DNA of 59,872 nt from Fictibacillus barbaricus (GCF_014635025.1 NZ_BMCE01000006.1:1-59872); one strand, 5' to 3'; shown: positions 1 through 7,967, counted from the first letter of the stretch. The notes: a model not told the origin generated them from the letters alone. Translations and numbers: made by a program.

Positions 1-69
1 CTTTTGTTCAGTTTTCAAAGAACTTTTTTGTTGCTTATTTCGTGCGTCGCTCGTTTTGGCGACTTTTAT
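1..69 (-). other. leader of an rRNA operon (16S lies left of the window)
   Basis: Read on the minus strand, bases 1-23 give TTCTTTGAAAACTGAAC, the conserved Bacillus pre-rRNA leader element found shortly upstream of 16S rRNA. It lies directly downstream of two tandem promoters on the same strand. The 16S gene itself is not in the window. That this is the transcribed spacer of a second rRNA operon is inference from the leader motif and promoters, and it agrees with the pdaB-rrn neighbourhood of B. subtilis. Confidence 0.75.
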
Positions 70-99
70 AAGATACCACCGTTTGCTGTTTGATGTCAA
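70..99 (-). promoter_or_regulatory. rRNA operon promoter P2 (sigma-A)
   Basis: On the minus strand TTGACA (94-99) is followed after 18 bases by TATCTT (70-75). It is the inner of two tandem promoters that share the sequence GGTGGTAT at the -10 region, as is usual for Bacillus rrn P1/P2 pairs. Confidence 0.8.
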
Positions 100-158
100 C
101 AGCTTTTTTCGATGTTTCTTATTTTTGTTTGTTGCGTCCTGTAAAAGCGACAAGTAGT

Positions 159-188
159 AATATACCACCTTCAATATATTCTGGTCAA
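159..188 (-). promoter_or_regulatory. rRNA operon promoter P1 (sigma-A)
   Basis: On the minus strand TTGACC (183-188) is followed after 18 bases by TATATT (159-164), 89 bases upstream of P2 and with the same spacing and the same GGTGGTAT context. It drives the rRNA operon to the left. Confidence 0.75.
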
Positions 189-206
189 CAGTTTTTTAAA
201 AAAAAG

Positions 207-539
207 TTAATTTCTTTGTTTTTGCCTTAAGTACCTTCTGCAGTCTGAGGGTTTTGCAAACCTGCAGAATAGACGATAGATGATCTGGTATCTCTCTTCA
301 AGAACCGATTTTACAATTCCGTCAATCTTATGATCTTCTAGATCAAACCTTAGTTCTTCCATCTCTTTCTTTAACACATATTCAAATTCATGAAGCTCCT
401 GATGGTTTAACAGCATTCCTACCAAAGACAATTGATAACACCCCGCTTGTATTTTTCTTTTAACATTATTGCCATGAAAATGGTGTGTTATTATTTTACG
501 TTTTTCTAAATAACCGGCATATCTTGTCCGTATCAACAT
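207..539 (-). CDS. small hypothetical protein between pdaB and the rRNA promoters
   Basis: Open frame of 110 residues, divergent from pdaB with 41 bases between them. I do not recognise a named family. The product is basic at both ends (EKRK near residue 12, RQKQR at the C terminus) with a leucine/glutamate-rich middle (residues about 45-75) that should be helical and could form a short coiled coil. No signal peptide or membrane segment is visible. Composition looks like a genuine soluble protein, but no convincing ribosome binding site precedes the ATG at 539, and the 3' end lies only about 20 bases upstream of the rrn P1 -35 box. It may be a real small gene of the rrn-pdaB junction or an overprediction. 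Confidence 0.5.
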   Translation of the reverse strand: MLIRTRYAGYLEKRKIITHHFHGNNVKRKIQAGCYQLSLVGMLLNHQELHEFEYVLKKEMEELRFDLEDHKIDGIVKSVLEERYQIIYRLFCRFAKPSDCRRYLRQKQRN

Positions 540-580
540 AAATATTTTGTAAGTAAGTTGGACAGGGGGTAAGAAGTTAT

Positions 581-1342
581 ATGAAATATTTCTTTGTCAT
601 AAACGGCAAAAAAGTAAAACAGTACATGGTTGTTGTGTTTGCGGCATTTTTTGCAGCTTCCATTGCTTTTGTAGGACAACAGCAGCTGTCTGTTTTTTCA
701 TCAAAAGAGGGTCCTCGCGCAATCTATAAAGGAGAAGATCAAGGAAACAAAGTATCCCTTACCTTTGATATCAGCTGGGGAGACAAGAGGGTTACACCGA
801 TTCTTGATGTCTTAAAAGAAAAAGGTGTGAAAAACTGTACGTTCTTTATATCCGCTGCTTGGGCAGAACGTCACCCAGATATTGTTGAACGAATCGTAAA
901 AGATGGCCATGAAGTAGCGAGCTTAGGCTATCAATATAAAAGTTATACAGAATGGGAAGACAAACAGATTAAACGAGATATCCTCCTAGCTCAAGAAAAG
1001 ATTAAAAAAGTATCCGGGAAAATGACTTCGTTGCTTAGACCGCCAAACGGTAATTTTGATGAGCGTGTACTGAACATTTCTGAGGATTTGAATCATACGG
1101 TGGTTCATTGGAGCATCGATACAAAAGATTGGAAGAACCCTGGAGTAGAAAAGATCGTGACAACGGCAACAGATGGTACAAAGGCAGGAGACATTATTTT
1201 ATTGCATGCATCTGATTCTGTTAAGCAAACACACAAAGCATTACCGACGATCATCGATAAGCTCCGCGGAGATGGCTTCAAATTTGTGAGTGTAAGTGAA
1301 ATGATCGCAAATACCGAAGCGAAAAGTAAAGAGGTTAATTAA
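581..1342 (+). CDS. pdaB: polysaccharide deacetylase family sporulation protein PdaB
   Basis: 253 residues; B. subtilis PdaB is needed for stable spores and cortex maintenance. A short cytoplasmic start is followed by one membrane segment (about residues 16-36), then a NodB-type deacetylase domain facing outward. Visible motifs are TFDISWGD (61-68, in place of the usual TFDDG), GHEVASLG (109-116), RPPNG (153-157) and the LLHAS end motif (207-211). Only one histidine is present in the second motif where active deacetylases have an H-x3-H pair, so metal binding may be atypical. The gene stands alone on the plus strand, convergent with kbaA and sharing a terminator. This matches the B. subtilis arrangement. 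Start chosen at the ATG after a GGGGGT ribosome binding site. Confidence 0.9.
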   Translation: MKYFFVINGKKVKQYMVVVFAAFFAASIAFVGQQQLSVFSSKEGPRAIYKGEDQGNKVSLTFDISWGDKRVTPILDVLKEKGVKNCTFFISAAWAERHPDIVERIVKDGHEVASLGYQYKSYTEWEDKQIKRDILLAQEKIKKVSGKMTSLLRPPNGNFDERVLNISEDLNHTVVHWSIDTKDWKNPGVEKIVTTATDGTKAGDIILLHASDSVKQTHKALPTIIDKLRGDGFKFVSVSEMIANTEAKSKEVN

Positions 1343-1348
1343 TGAATA

Positions 1349-1379
1349 AAAAGCCCCTGCTTACAAGGCAGTGGGCTTT
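1349..1379. terminator. bidirectional terminator between pdaB and kbaA
   Basis: Stem AAAAGCCCcTGC (1349-1360) pairs with GCAgtGGGCTTT (1368-1379), with T-rich sequence on the plus side and an A-run before it that serves the minus strand. It overlaps the last codons of kbaA. Confidence 0.75.
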
Positions 1380-1981
1380 GTTTGTTTTGCGTTCTTTTTT
1401 TGGTCGGGCTGAAGCAATCGGTGCAGCATCAAGATTTGATATGTGTTACAAAGCATTAATGGAACAAACCCCATCCATAGCGATAGTGTGTTGTTTTCTT
1501 TTAGTACAGGCACCCACTCTAGAATGGTAACAACCGTAATAAAGAATAAAGTAGGAATGAATGCTACATTCGACGTTTGTTTTACTTTTAAATATGCGAT
1601 GAGCAGTCCATAAGCTAAAATCGCCAGCGGAATGACAATATAATTAATGATGCTCTCGCCTTCTTTATGAAAAGACGAATACCGCAAGAAGAATAGATCA
1701 AATAATACAACCGCAATGAGAACCAGCTGCACACCATTCCATAAGCGGTGGCTTTTAAAGATACCGAGGCCAAAGCGATGGACGGTCAGATAAGCAAAGA
1801 ACCCCATCTGGCTGAAAACACTGAACAATGCACCAAATCCGATCAATCCAAAGATATATAATAACAGTTCGAACAGACTGCTGTTCTCAGGAAACTTTAA
1901 TATAAGACCAACGGTGATTGCACTTACAATCCCAATTAACAATGTGGTTATGAATAAAAAGAGCCAGCTTTTAATTTTCAC
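1361..1981 (-). CDS. kbaA: KinB-signalling pathway activation protein KbaA
   Basis: 206-residue integral membrane protein with about six hydrophobic segments spread over the whole length and a short basic, lysine-rich cytoplasmic tail (last ~15 residues). In B. subtilis KbaA promotes the KinB branch of the sporulation phosphorelay. Identification rests on size, topology, sequence character (start KIKSWLFLFITTLL) and position between gerD and pdaB, which is the conserved Bacillus location. It is transcribed alone on the minus strand, divergent from gerD, and ends inside the shared terminator with pdaB. Confidence 0.88.
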   Translation of the reverse strand: MKIKSWLFLFITTLLIGIVSAITVGLILKFPENSSLFELLLYIFGLIGFGALFSVFSQMGFFAYLTVHRFGLGIFKSHRLWNGVQLVLIAVVLFDLFFLRYSSFHKEGESIINYIVIPLAILAYGLLIAYLKVKQTSNVAFIPTLFFITVVTILEWVPVLKENNTLSLWMGFVPLMLCNTYQILMLHRLLQPDQKKNAKQTKPTAL

Positions 1982-2127
1982 CCTTATTTCCCCCTCTTAC
2001 ATGCTCCGTAACGATTGTACCAATGTCTTTTTTAAATTGCCAGTTTTCCTTTAAATAACCAGTATAAATAAGCCTTAAAAATCAATCCTATAAGTATTGA
2101 GCCCACTTGAAAGGAGGAGGAATTCGG

Positions 2128-2751
2128 TTGAAAAAAATATACATTTTCCTCTTTTGTATGATGCTCGTTGCTCTTTCGGGCTGTGCTCAAAACGAAGCCC
2201 AGGGCAGTACACAGATCGATTACGAAGCAACCAAGAAGATGCTTGTCGATCTGTTAAAAACAGATGAGGGAAAAAAGGCCATTAAAGAAGTTTTATCAGA
2301 TAAAGAAATTCAACAAGAAATACTGATCGATCAAGAAGTAATCAAACAGACGATTGAAAAGCAGCTTCTATCTGAAAAGGGACAGAAGTTTTGGCAGGCG
2401 CTATTTAAAGATCCTAAGTTCTCAGTTGCCTTTGCAAAAAGTATGCGTAAAGAACATGAAAAACTGATGAAGGACCTAATTAAAGACCCACAATATCAGG
2501 CAGAAGTTATGAAAATCATGCAAAACCCGCAAATGGCACAAAAATTATTAGCTCTTGTTGATACCCAGCCTGTCAGAACAGAAATGAAAAAGGTAATGCT
2601 TGAAACATTTGAAAGTCCCATTGTTCAGGCTCAGATACAAGATATGCTGAAAAAAGTGGCTCATGAAGAAATCGATCAGTCCATTTCCAAAAAAGAAAAA
2701 GAAGCATCAGGCAGCGGCGGACAGAACCAAGAGTCTAAAAGCTCACAATAA
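2128..2751 (+). CDS. gerD: spore germination lipoprotein GerD
   Basis: 207 residues, plus strand. The start is the TTG at 2128, placed 8-10 bases after the very strong AAAGGAGGAGG site; the longer frame would translate the ribosome binding site itself. A lipoprotein signal (LVALSGC) gives lipidation at the cysteine near residue 19. The mature part is a long charged helical protein with glutamine/lysine-rich repeats and a disordered tail (GSGGQNQESKSSQ). GerD forms a trimeric helical scaffold in the inner spore membrane that clusters nutrient germinant receptors. The gene is monocistronic between convergent salA and divergent kbaA; expression in the forespore under sigma-G is known for the family, and no clear promoter was assigned here. 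Confidence 0.93.
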   Translation: MKKIYIFLFCMMLVALSGCAQNEAQGSTQIDYEATKKMLVDLLKTDEGKKAIKEVLSDKEIQQEILIDQEVIKQTIEKQLLSEKGQKFWQALFKDPKFSVAFAKSMRKEHEKLMKDLIKDPQYQAEVMKIMQNPQMAQKLLALVDTQPVRTEMKKVMLETFESPIVQAQIQDMLKKVAHEEIDQSISKKEKEASGSGGQNQESKSSQ

Positions 2752-2779
2752 AAGCCTCCCGTATGGAAGGCTTTTTTTA
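2751..2779. terminator. bidirectional terminator between gerD and salA
   Basis: AAAGCCTcCC (2751-2760) pairs with GGaAGGCTTT around a GTAT loop and is followed by seven Ts on the plus strand; the A-run before it gives a T-run for the minus strand. It serves gerD and salA, which converge here. Confidence 0.8.
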
Positions 2780-3823
2780 TTTTGTTTTCTCGATAATCGT
2801 TTTTGCCATTTGAATATAATGCTCACCGATCGGATGAGTCAGTTCATAGACACTTGGTGCAAAATCATCTTCTTTGATCTCGGGCTGGCCAAGAGGAATC
2901 TGTCCGAGTAAAGGAACATTTAATTCTTCTGCTAATCGTTTTCCTCCATCTTTACCGAATACATATTCTTTTTCACCCGTAGATTCACTTTGGAAATACG
3001 ACATGTTCTCTACGATGCCGAGGACTTCGTGGTTTGTTTTGATCGCCATTGTTCCCGCTCGTGCTGCTACGAAAGCTGCTGTTGCATGCGGCGTTGTAAC
3101 GATCACTTCTTTACACTTCGGAAGCATCTTATGAACGTCCAAGGCTACGTCACCTGTTCCTGGCGGTAGATCAAGAAGAACATAGTCTAAGTCTCCCCAT
3201 TCAACTTCACTAAAAAAGTTCATGAGCATTTTTCCTAACATCGGCCCTCTCCAAATAACAGGTGCGTTATCTTCCACGAAGAAAGCCATGGAAATTACTT
3301 TTACATCAAAACGCTCAACAGGAAAGATCCGGTCTCCTTTTACTTTTGGGCGTTCGGTGATTCCCATCATATCAGGAACACTAAAACCGTAAATATCCGC
3401 ATCGATCAGCCCGACTTTTTTCCCTAATCTTGCGAGCGCAACTGCCAAGTTAACGGACACAGTAGACTTCCCTACACCGCCTTTACCACTAGCGATCGCA
3501 ATAAATTCTGTTTTGCTGTTTTCAGATAGAATAGATGGTGCACCCTGCTGCTGACCGCTCGGTTGTTGTTCGGCCTCTACATCTTCTCTTTTTTCAAAAC
3601 GCAGACCAACGGATTCTGCCCCTGCGTTTTTTAATACTTGCACTATCTGTTGCTGAAGCTGCATTTGTTCTGGCGTACCTGTATGCACGAGACCGATTTT
3701 CAAACCAACATAACCTTCTTTTATTTTTAACTCACGAATACTTCCGGATTCCACCATGCTTTTATGTAAATAAGGGTCTTGAATAGGACTTAACAGCTCG
3801 ATGACTTTTTCTTCTGTTAGCAC
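2777..3823 (-). CDS. salA: Mrp/NBP35-family P-loop ATPase SalA
   Basis: 348 residues. Start set at the GTG (3821-3823) that follows an AAAGGA site; the longer frame has no ribosome binding site. An N-terminal DUF59/MIP18-like domain (residues about 1-75) and a glutamine-rich linker lead into a deviant Walker A GKGGVGKS (113-120). Further conserved blocks are DADIYGFSVP, WRGPMLGKML and LPPGTGDVALD. ApbC/Mrp proteins act in Fe-S cluster delivery, but no CxxC cluster-binding pair is visible near the C terminus. In B. subtilis SalA represses scoC and thereby affects exoprotease production. Monocistronic, converging on gerD; a TGATATACT extended -10 at 3855-3863 is a candidate promoter with a poor -35. 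Confidence 0.9.
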   Translation of the reverse strand: MLTEEKVIELLSPIQDPYLHKSMVESGSIRELKIKEGYVGLKIGLVHTGTPEQMQLQQQIVQVLKNAGAESVGLRFEKREDVEAEQQPSGQQQGAPSILSENSKTEFIAIASGKGGVGKSTVSVNLAVALARLGKKVGLIDADIYGFSVPDMMGITERPKVKGDRIFPVERFDVKVISMAFFVEDNAPVIWRGPMLGKMLMNFFSEVEWGDLDYVLLDLPPGTGDVALDVHKMLPKCKEVIVTTPHATAAFVAARAGTMAIKTNHEVLGIVENMSYFQSESTGEKEYVFGKDGGKRLAEELNVPLLGQIPLGQPEIKEDDFAPSVYELTHPIGEHYIQMAKTIIEKTK

Positions 3824-3910
3824 ATAGACACATCCTTTACCTGTAAAATTCCTTTTCAGTATATCACAACCGCAACAATCAAGCATGTAAGCGGTTTTTT
3901 AAGGTCATAA

Positions 3911-3942
3911 TAAAAATCTCCTCAATCAAGAGGAGATTTTGG
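3911..3942 (-). terminator. terminator overlapping the 3' end of cwlD
   Basis: Perfect 11-bp stem AAAATCTCCTC (3913-3923)/GAGGAGATTTT (3930-3940) with a six-base loop and a T-run on the minus strand. The cwlD stop codon (3922-3924) lies at the edge of the loop, so the last five codons of cwlD form one stem arm. Confidence 0.85.
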
Positions 3943-4647
3943 TGGTTTTTCATTTGTATAATACCTTAGCATACCTTGGTAGATCGAAGCGGCTACACTT
4001 TCCTGATACGATTCTGTTTTTAACAATTCCCGTTCTGATGGATTAGATAAAAATCCAACCTCAACTAAGGCACCTGGTACTTCTGCTGTTCGAAGCAGAT
4101 AAAGACCCTCTATTGATTTTGCAAATCGATTTGTGTTTTCCAAGTTCCGCTTAATTTCATCTTGTATAAATTTAGATAAAGCTTCTCCGCCTTCTTTGCC
4201 GGGGTGATAAAACACTTGAGCCCCTCTCCACCGAGATGAAGGTAGTGAGTTTAAATGGATCGATATAAATAAGTCCGCATGATTCTCATTAATAATTCGT
4301 TTTCTCTCTTTTAAGTCTTCCCATTTTCGATGTCTTAACTTCTTTGTGTCTTCATCTGCCAGATCTTTATCTGTTTCACGTGTCATGATGACAAGTGCCC
4401 CTGCTTCTTGCAGGTAATCACGAAGCATAACTGAGATGTTCAAAGCAATTTCCTTTTCCAATACTTCTCCATCCCCAACCGCACCGCCGTCAGCACCTCC
4501 ATGTCCTGGGTCTATGACAATGATCTTTCCAGACAGCGGCAAATTCCATGAACGCCATGAATCATTATCTAAAAAACGATAGGTGAAAATAAAGATAAGG
4601 ACTGCACATCCTAATGCAAATGCGGCTCCCTTCACCCATTTCTTCAT
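3922..4647 (-). CDS. cwlD: germination-specific N-acetylmuramoyl-L-alanine amidase CwlD
   Basis: 241 residues. One N-terminal membrane segment (about 8-24) anchors or exports the protein, followed by an Amidase_3 catalytic domain. Zinc ligands and catalytic glutamates are visible: DPGHGG (46-51), LEKEIAL (63-69), SIHLNS (129-134) and VEVGFLSN near residue 205. CwlD removes the stem peptide from muramic acid so that muramic-delta-lactam can form in the spore cortex, which marks the cortex for germination lysis. The ATG at 4647 is chosen because a GGGGGACG site precedes it; the upstream ATG would place that site inside the gene. It sits between ybaK and salA, as in B. subtilis. Confidence 0.93.
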   Translation of the reverse strand: MKKWVKGAAFALGCAVLIFIFTYRFLDNDSWRSWNLPLSGKIIVIDPGHGGADGGAVGDGEVLEKEIALNISVMLRDYLQEAGALVIMTRETDKDLADEDTKKLRHRKWEDLKERKRIINENHADLFISIHLNSLPSSRWRGAQVFYHPGKEGGEALSKFIQDEIKRNLENTNRFAKSIEGLYLLRTAEVPGALVEVGFLSNPSERELLKTESYQESVAASIYQGMLRYYTNEKPPKSPLD

Positions 4648-4667
4648 GTTTCGTCCCCCTATACAAG

Positions 4668-4688
4668 CCATATATCCTATGTATATGG
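4668..4688 (-). promoter_or_regulatory. possible sporulation promoter/operator upstream of cwlD
   Basis: A perfect 7-bp inverted repeat CCATATA...TATATGG lies 21-41 bases before the cwlD start. The minus-strand string CCCATATACAT resembles sigma-E/sigma-G class -35 elements of mother-cell and forespore promoters. This is a tentative reading. Confidence 0.3.
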
Positions 4689-4707
4689 GACAAGAGAAAA
4701 ATTATAC

Positions 4708-5148
4708 TTATTGAAGTTTCATCCGATATCGTTTTTCTCCGTTTTTATATCCTTCCATCCACCAAACGTGTACAAAAGCTTCACAACACAGATGTAAAGA
4801 TTCCATCATCATCTCTGTGCCCCAGCACCAGAACTGCCAATATTCATAGAGACCATCTGCGATCGCCTTTTGCTTTTCATAAGCTCTGTCCTTTATTTTT
4901 TCTAATGTTTCGCCGTGATAAGCAAAGCGGCTATAGCCTGCACCTAACAGATAAGCGTCAATGGCCATGTCTATGCATGCATCCTCAATATCATTTTGAT
5001 ATAAAAGCGAGTATTGAAAAAACGGTTGAAATAAACGTTGAAATTCCTTTTTTATAGTGGCAAGAGATAAATCTCGAAGTACTTTTCGCTCAAAATTCTC
5101 TTTTTTGTATCTTTGTTTCTCTTTGAAGTTGTTAAGCACGATTGCCAT
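4708..5148 (-). CDS. ybaK: YbaK family protein (DUF2521)
   Basis: 146 residues, function unknown. Recognised from position between rpsI and cwlD and from its sequence (N-terminal Lys/Glu-rich part, aromatic C-terminal block YEYWQFWCWGTE and FVHVWWMEGYK). It is predicted soluble and helical; no signal peptide. Two adjacent ATG codons exist; the second (5148) is six bases from the AAGGGGAG site, a better spacing than the first. In B. subtilis the gene lies in the same place and is associated with sporulation-gene transcription of cwlD. Confidence 0.8.
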   Translation of the reverse strand: MAIVLNNFKEKQRYKKENFERKVLRDLSLATIKKEFQRLFQPFFQYSLLYQNDIEDACIDMAIDAYLLGAGYSRFAYHGETLEKIKDRAYEKQKAIADGLYEYWQFWCWGTEMMMESLHLCCEAFVHVWWMEGYKNGEKRYRMKLQ

Positions 5149-5349
5149 CATTTTCTCCCCTTCCTGCGTTTTTAAGTTCGCATTGTTTTTGCCATATCTA
5201 TATTTTTCTCAAAGCGCTGGTTAACGACACTGCATAAAAGATGGGAAAAAAACCGAGTAATGGCTAAAGAGAGGGTGAATGATGTTCAAACGATTGGTAC
5301 AAGTTACATCTTAAACAGTAGCAATCATCCTTAATTTAGACTGATAAAC

Positions 5350-5386
5350 AAAAAAACCCTGCTCTCGTGATGAGAACAGGGTTTTG
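5350..5386 (-). terminator. terminator of the rplM-rpsI operon
   Basis: Minus-strand stem AAAACCCTGtTCTC/GAGAgCAGGGTTTT around an ATCAC loop followed by seven Ts, 17 bases beyond the rpsI stop. The 200 bases between it and ybaK contain nothing that I can assign. Confidence 0.9.
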
Positions 5387-5402
5387 ATGAACATATAAAG
5401 AA

Positions 5403-5795
5403 TTAACGTTTTGAGAACTGAGGTGCACGACGAGCGCCTTTAAGTCCGTACTTCTTACGCTCTTTCATACGAGCGTCACGAGTAAGGAATCCAGCTGCTT
5501 TAAGAGATGCACGGTACTCAGGATCTGCTTCTAGAAGCGCACGAGAGATACCATGACGGATAGCTCCTGCTTGTCCAGTGTATCCACCACCATGAACAGT
5601 TACTAATACGTCATACTTGTCAGTTGTTTCAGTTGTGTTAAGTGGTTGCTTAACGATAAGCTTTAATGTTTCTAATCCGAAAAATTCGTCAATGTCACGT
5701 CCGTTGATAACGATACGGCCTTCACCAGGAACTAATCGTACACGTGCAACGGAGTGCTTACGACGTCCAGTGCCATAATATTGTACTTGTGCCAC
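5403..5795 (-). CDS. rpsI: 30S ribosomal protein S9 (uS9)
   Basis: 130 residues, the normal Bacillus length. The N-terminal [16 protein letters not shown] block and the long basic C-terminal tail ending APQFSKR are diagnostic; the tail reaches the P-site tRNA anticodon on the ribosome, with the final KR conserved. It follows rplM by 18 bases with its own AAAGGAGGG site, so the two are co-transcribed, and ends just before a strong terminator. Confidence 0.97.
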   Translation of the reverse strand: MAQVQYYGTGRRKHSVARVRLVPGEGRIVINGRDIDEFFGLETLKLIVKQPLNTTETTDKYDVLVTVHGGGYTGQAGAIRHGISRALLEADPEYRASLKAAGFLTRDARMKERKKYGLKGARRAPQFSKR

Positions 5796-5813
5796 GTAAA
5801 TACCCTCCTTTTA

Positions 5814-6251
5814 TTATCCGCGTAATTCGTAGTTCTCAGGTTTTTGTGCTTGATGGTTGTGTTCAGCTCCAGCATATACGTGAAGCTTTTTGAACATTTG
5901 GCGACCAAGGCTGTTCTTAGGAATCATACCTTTGATTGCTAGCTCAAGCATTTGAACCGGACGAGTTGTACGCATTTCTAATGCAGTTCTCGTACGAAGT
6001 CCACCTGGGTGACCAGTGTGGCGGTAATAAATTTTGTCAGTTAATTTCTTACCTGTTAATTCGATCTTTTCCGCGTTGATGATGATAACGTGATCACCAG
6101 TGTCAACGTGTGGTGTATAAATAGGTTTATGCTTACCGCGAAGGATAGAAGCTACTTCACTAGAAAGACGTCCAAGAGTCTTGCCTTCAGCGTCGATCAC
6201 AAACCATTTACGTTCTACTTCAGAAGCTTTCGCCATGAAAGTCGTACGCAT
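5814..6251 (-). CDS. rplM: 50S ribosomal protein L13 (uL13)
   Basis: 145 residues. The start is the ATG at 6251 ([16 protein letters not shown]), placed after ACAGGAGGG; the longer frame reads through the ribosome binding site. Conserved blocks include [18 protein letters not shown] and [17 protein letters not shown]13 is an early-assembling 23S rRNA binding protein. First gene of rplM-rpsI, preceded by its own promoter and a structured leader that probably mediates autoregulation by L13. Confidence 0.97.
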   Translation of the reverse strand: MRTTFMAKASEVERKWFVIDAEGKTLGRLSSEVASILRGKHKPIYTPHVDTGDHVIIINAEKIELTGKKLTDKIYYRHTGHPGGLRTRTALEMRTTRPVQMLELAIKGMIPKNSLGRQMFKKLHVYAGAEHNHQAQKPENYELRG

Positions 6252-6352
6252 GTGTTTTCCCTCCTGTATCTTCAATCAAATTCATTATATTCAATGTGAA
6301 CATTTCCCGAGATATCAACACGGGGCATGTGGACGATATCTGTAGAAATACC
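6252..6352 (-). ncRNA. probable L13 ribosomal protein leader
   Basis: The ~100-base untranslated leader of rplM contains the minus-strand strings GATATCGTCCACATG and CCCCGTGTTGATATCTCGGG, which can fold as two short helices and resemble the L13 leader family of Firmicutes (Rfam class L13_leader). Family assignment is from memory of the motif; covariance search was not possible. Confidence 0.6.
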
Positions 6353-6359
6353 AAATAAT

Positions 6360-6388
6360 ATCTTATAATATATAAACAACGATGTCAA
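6360..6388 (-). promoter_or_regulatory. rplM promoter (sigma-A)
   Basis: TTGACA (6383-6388), 17-base spacer, TAAGAT (6360-6365) on the minus strand. It starts 15 bases after the truA stop codon, making rplM-rpsI an independent transcription unit. Confidence 0.8.
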
Positions 6389-6402
6389 GTGTATCCTAAA
6401 TA

Positions 6403-7155
6403 TTATTCAGGTTTATCTTGGTAATTTACTTGATGCAAATAGAGTCCATGTGCAGGTGCTGTTTTCCTTGCTAATGAACGGTCTTTGCCAACTAAAATAT
6501 GCTGGATATCTTCCGGCTTCCGCTTGCCTGATCCCACTTCTAAAAGTGTACCGACGATGATACGAACCATGTTGTATAAAAAGCCGCTTCCCTTAATCTG
6601 AAACGTTAGCTGCTCTCCCTCTTCTACAATATCCAGCGCATAGATCGTCCGTACTTTATCAGCTACTTCCGAACGAGCGGATGAAAAGGAAGTAAAATCG
6701 TAGGTGCCTAAAAAGAATAAAGCCGCCCTTTTGATATCATCCACGTTTATTGCGTAAGAATAATGAAGCATATGGTTTCTTTTAAACACATCCGCTTGTT
6801 TACTTGTCAGCAGCTTATAATGATATTCTTTGCTTACAGCAGAAAAACGGGAATGAAAAGACGGGCTTACCTCTTCTACCTTTCTGATCAGAATATCGTT
6901 TGGCAGCATTGCATTTAAAGCTTTGCACCATGCATCTGGATATATACTTAAATCAGAATCAAAATGAAACACTTGGCCGACAGCATGTACACCTGCATCC
7001 GTACGTCCAGAAGCAGCAATACTGATGGGTTCACCTTTATGCATCTTTTGCAGAACCGACTGGATGATTCCTTGCACCGTTCTGCCGCTGGGCTGGATCT
7101 GGTATCCTGCAAATTCAGTACCGTCATAAGCGACGGTTACTTTCATACGAGCCAT
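6403..7155 (-). CDS. truA: tRNA pseudouridine(38-40) synthase TruA
   Basis: 250 residues, typical family length. Converts U38-U40 of the tRNA anticodon arm to pseudouridine. The catalytic aspartate is D53 in GRTDAGVHAVGQ (50-61), and the YHYKL and GSGFLYNMVRIIVGTLLEVG blocks of the RluA/TruA fold are present. It follows ecfT by 13 bases with an AAAGGAG site, the last gene of the ecfA1-ecfA2-ecfT-truA unit. Confidence 0.96.
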   Translation of the reverse strand: MARMKVTVAYDGTEFAGYQIQPSGRTVQGIIQSVLQKMHKGEPISIAASGRTDAGVHAVGQVFHFDSDLSIYPDAWCKALNAMLPNDILIRKVEEVSPSFHSRFSAVSKEYHYKLLTSKQADVFKRNHMLHYSYAINVDDIKRAALFFLGTYDFTSFSSARSEVADKVRTIYALDIVEEGEQLTFQIKGSGFLYNMVRIIVGTLLEVGSGKRKPEDIQHILVGKDRSLARKTAPAHGLYLHQVNYQDKPE

Positions 7156-7168
7156 GTTTCAATCTCCT

Positions 7169-7966
7169 TTAACTGCGTAATACGAATAACAAAACGGTCA
7201 GCAGCAGCAACAATATAAGGGCAAATGAATCGCGTTTATGCCATTCAAGTGCTCTCAGACGCGTTCTTCCTTCACCGCCTCGATATCCTCTAGCTTCCAT
7301 AGCAAGTGCAAGCTCCTCAGCCCGTTTGAACGAGGAAACGAATAGCGGGACTAGAAGGGGTACAAACGCCCTAGCTCGTTCTTTAATCGGACCGCTTGTA
7401 AAATCTGCACCTCGCGCCATCTGTGCTTTCATGATCTTCTCCGTTTCTTGTAGAAGAGTCGGAATAAACCGTAGAGAGATCGACATCATCAAAGCAAATT
7501 CATGAACTGGAAGCTTCCATTTTTTTAACGGTCCAAGCAAGTGTTCCAAGCCATCTGTAATATCGATCGGTGTAGTTGTTAAAGTCAATAAAGACGTCAT
7601 TAAAACAAGGAGCAAAAGTCTCATCGCAATGAATACCCCTTGGATTATTCCGCCCTCGTATATTTCGAGAAAGCCTGCTTTATAGAGAAGATCCCCTTCT
7701 TTCGTTAAAAACACATGCAGAAAGAGTGTGAAGACAACAAGAATAAGAATCGGCTTTAAACCTTTATATAAGAACCGCATTGGTACTTTAGACAACGTAA
7801 TCGTTACCGCCGTAAAAGCGATAAGCAAGCCGTATGTTACCCAGTTATTAGCTAAAAAAACAATAAATAAGTAAAAGAATGCAGCAATCAGCTTTGAGCG
7901 TGAATCCATACGATGCAATGGAGAAGAAGCAGGATAATATTGCCCGATAATTACATTTTGCAGCAT
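7169..7966 (-). CDS. ecfT: energy-coupling factor transporter transmembrane protein EcfT
   Basis: 265 residues, polytopic membrane protein (hydrophobic segments at about 25-60, 65-90, 105-130 and 240-262). The two coupling-helix signatures ARG appear at MARGADF (about residue 184) and [10 protein letters not shown] (about 222). EcfT links the two ATPases to exchangeable vitamin-binding S components. It lies one base after ecfA2, so the group I module is complete: ecfA1, ecfA2, ecfT. No S component is encoded here, as expected for a shared energizing module. Confidence 0.96.
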   Translation of the reverse strand: MLQNVIIGQYYPASSPLHRMDSRSKLIAAFFYLFIVFLANNWVTYGLLIAFTAVTITLSKVPMRFLYKGLKPILILVVFTLFLHVFLTKEGDLLYKAGFLEIYEGGIIQGVFIAMRLLLLVLMTSLLTLTTTPIDITDGLEHLLGPLKKWKLPVHEFALMMSISLRFIPTLLQETEKIMKAQMARGADFTSGPIKERARAFVPLLVPLFVSSFKRAEELALAMEARGYRGGEGRTRLRALEWHKRDSFALILLLLLTVLLFVLRS

Positions 7967-7967
7967 G

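Noticed and set aside
1342-1530. Plus-strand frames overlapping kbaA, rpoB, rpoC, fusA and the ribosomal genes
   Set aside because: They are antisense shadows of conserved minus-strand genes without ribosome binding sites.
5279-5314. Eleven-codon plus-strand frame after GAGAGGGTGA in the ybaK-rpsI gap
   Set aside because: Too short to judge. It has no recognisable peptide family, promoter or context, so it is not listed as a gene.
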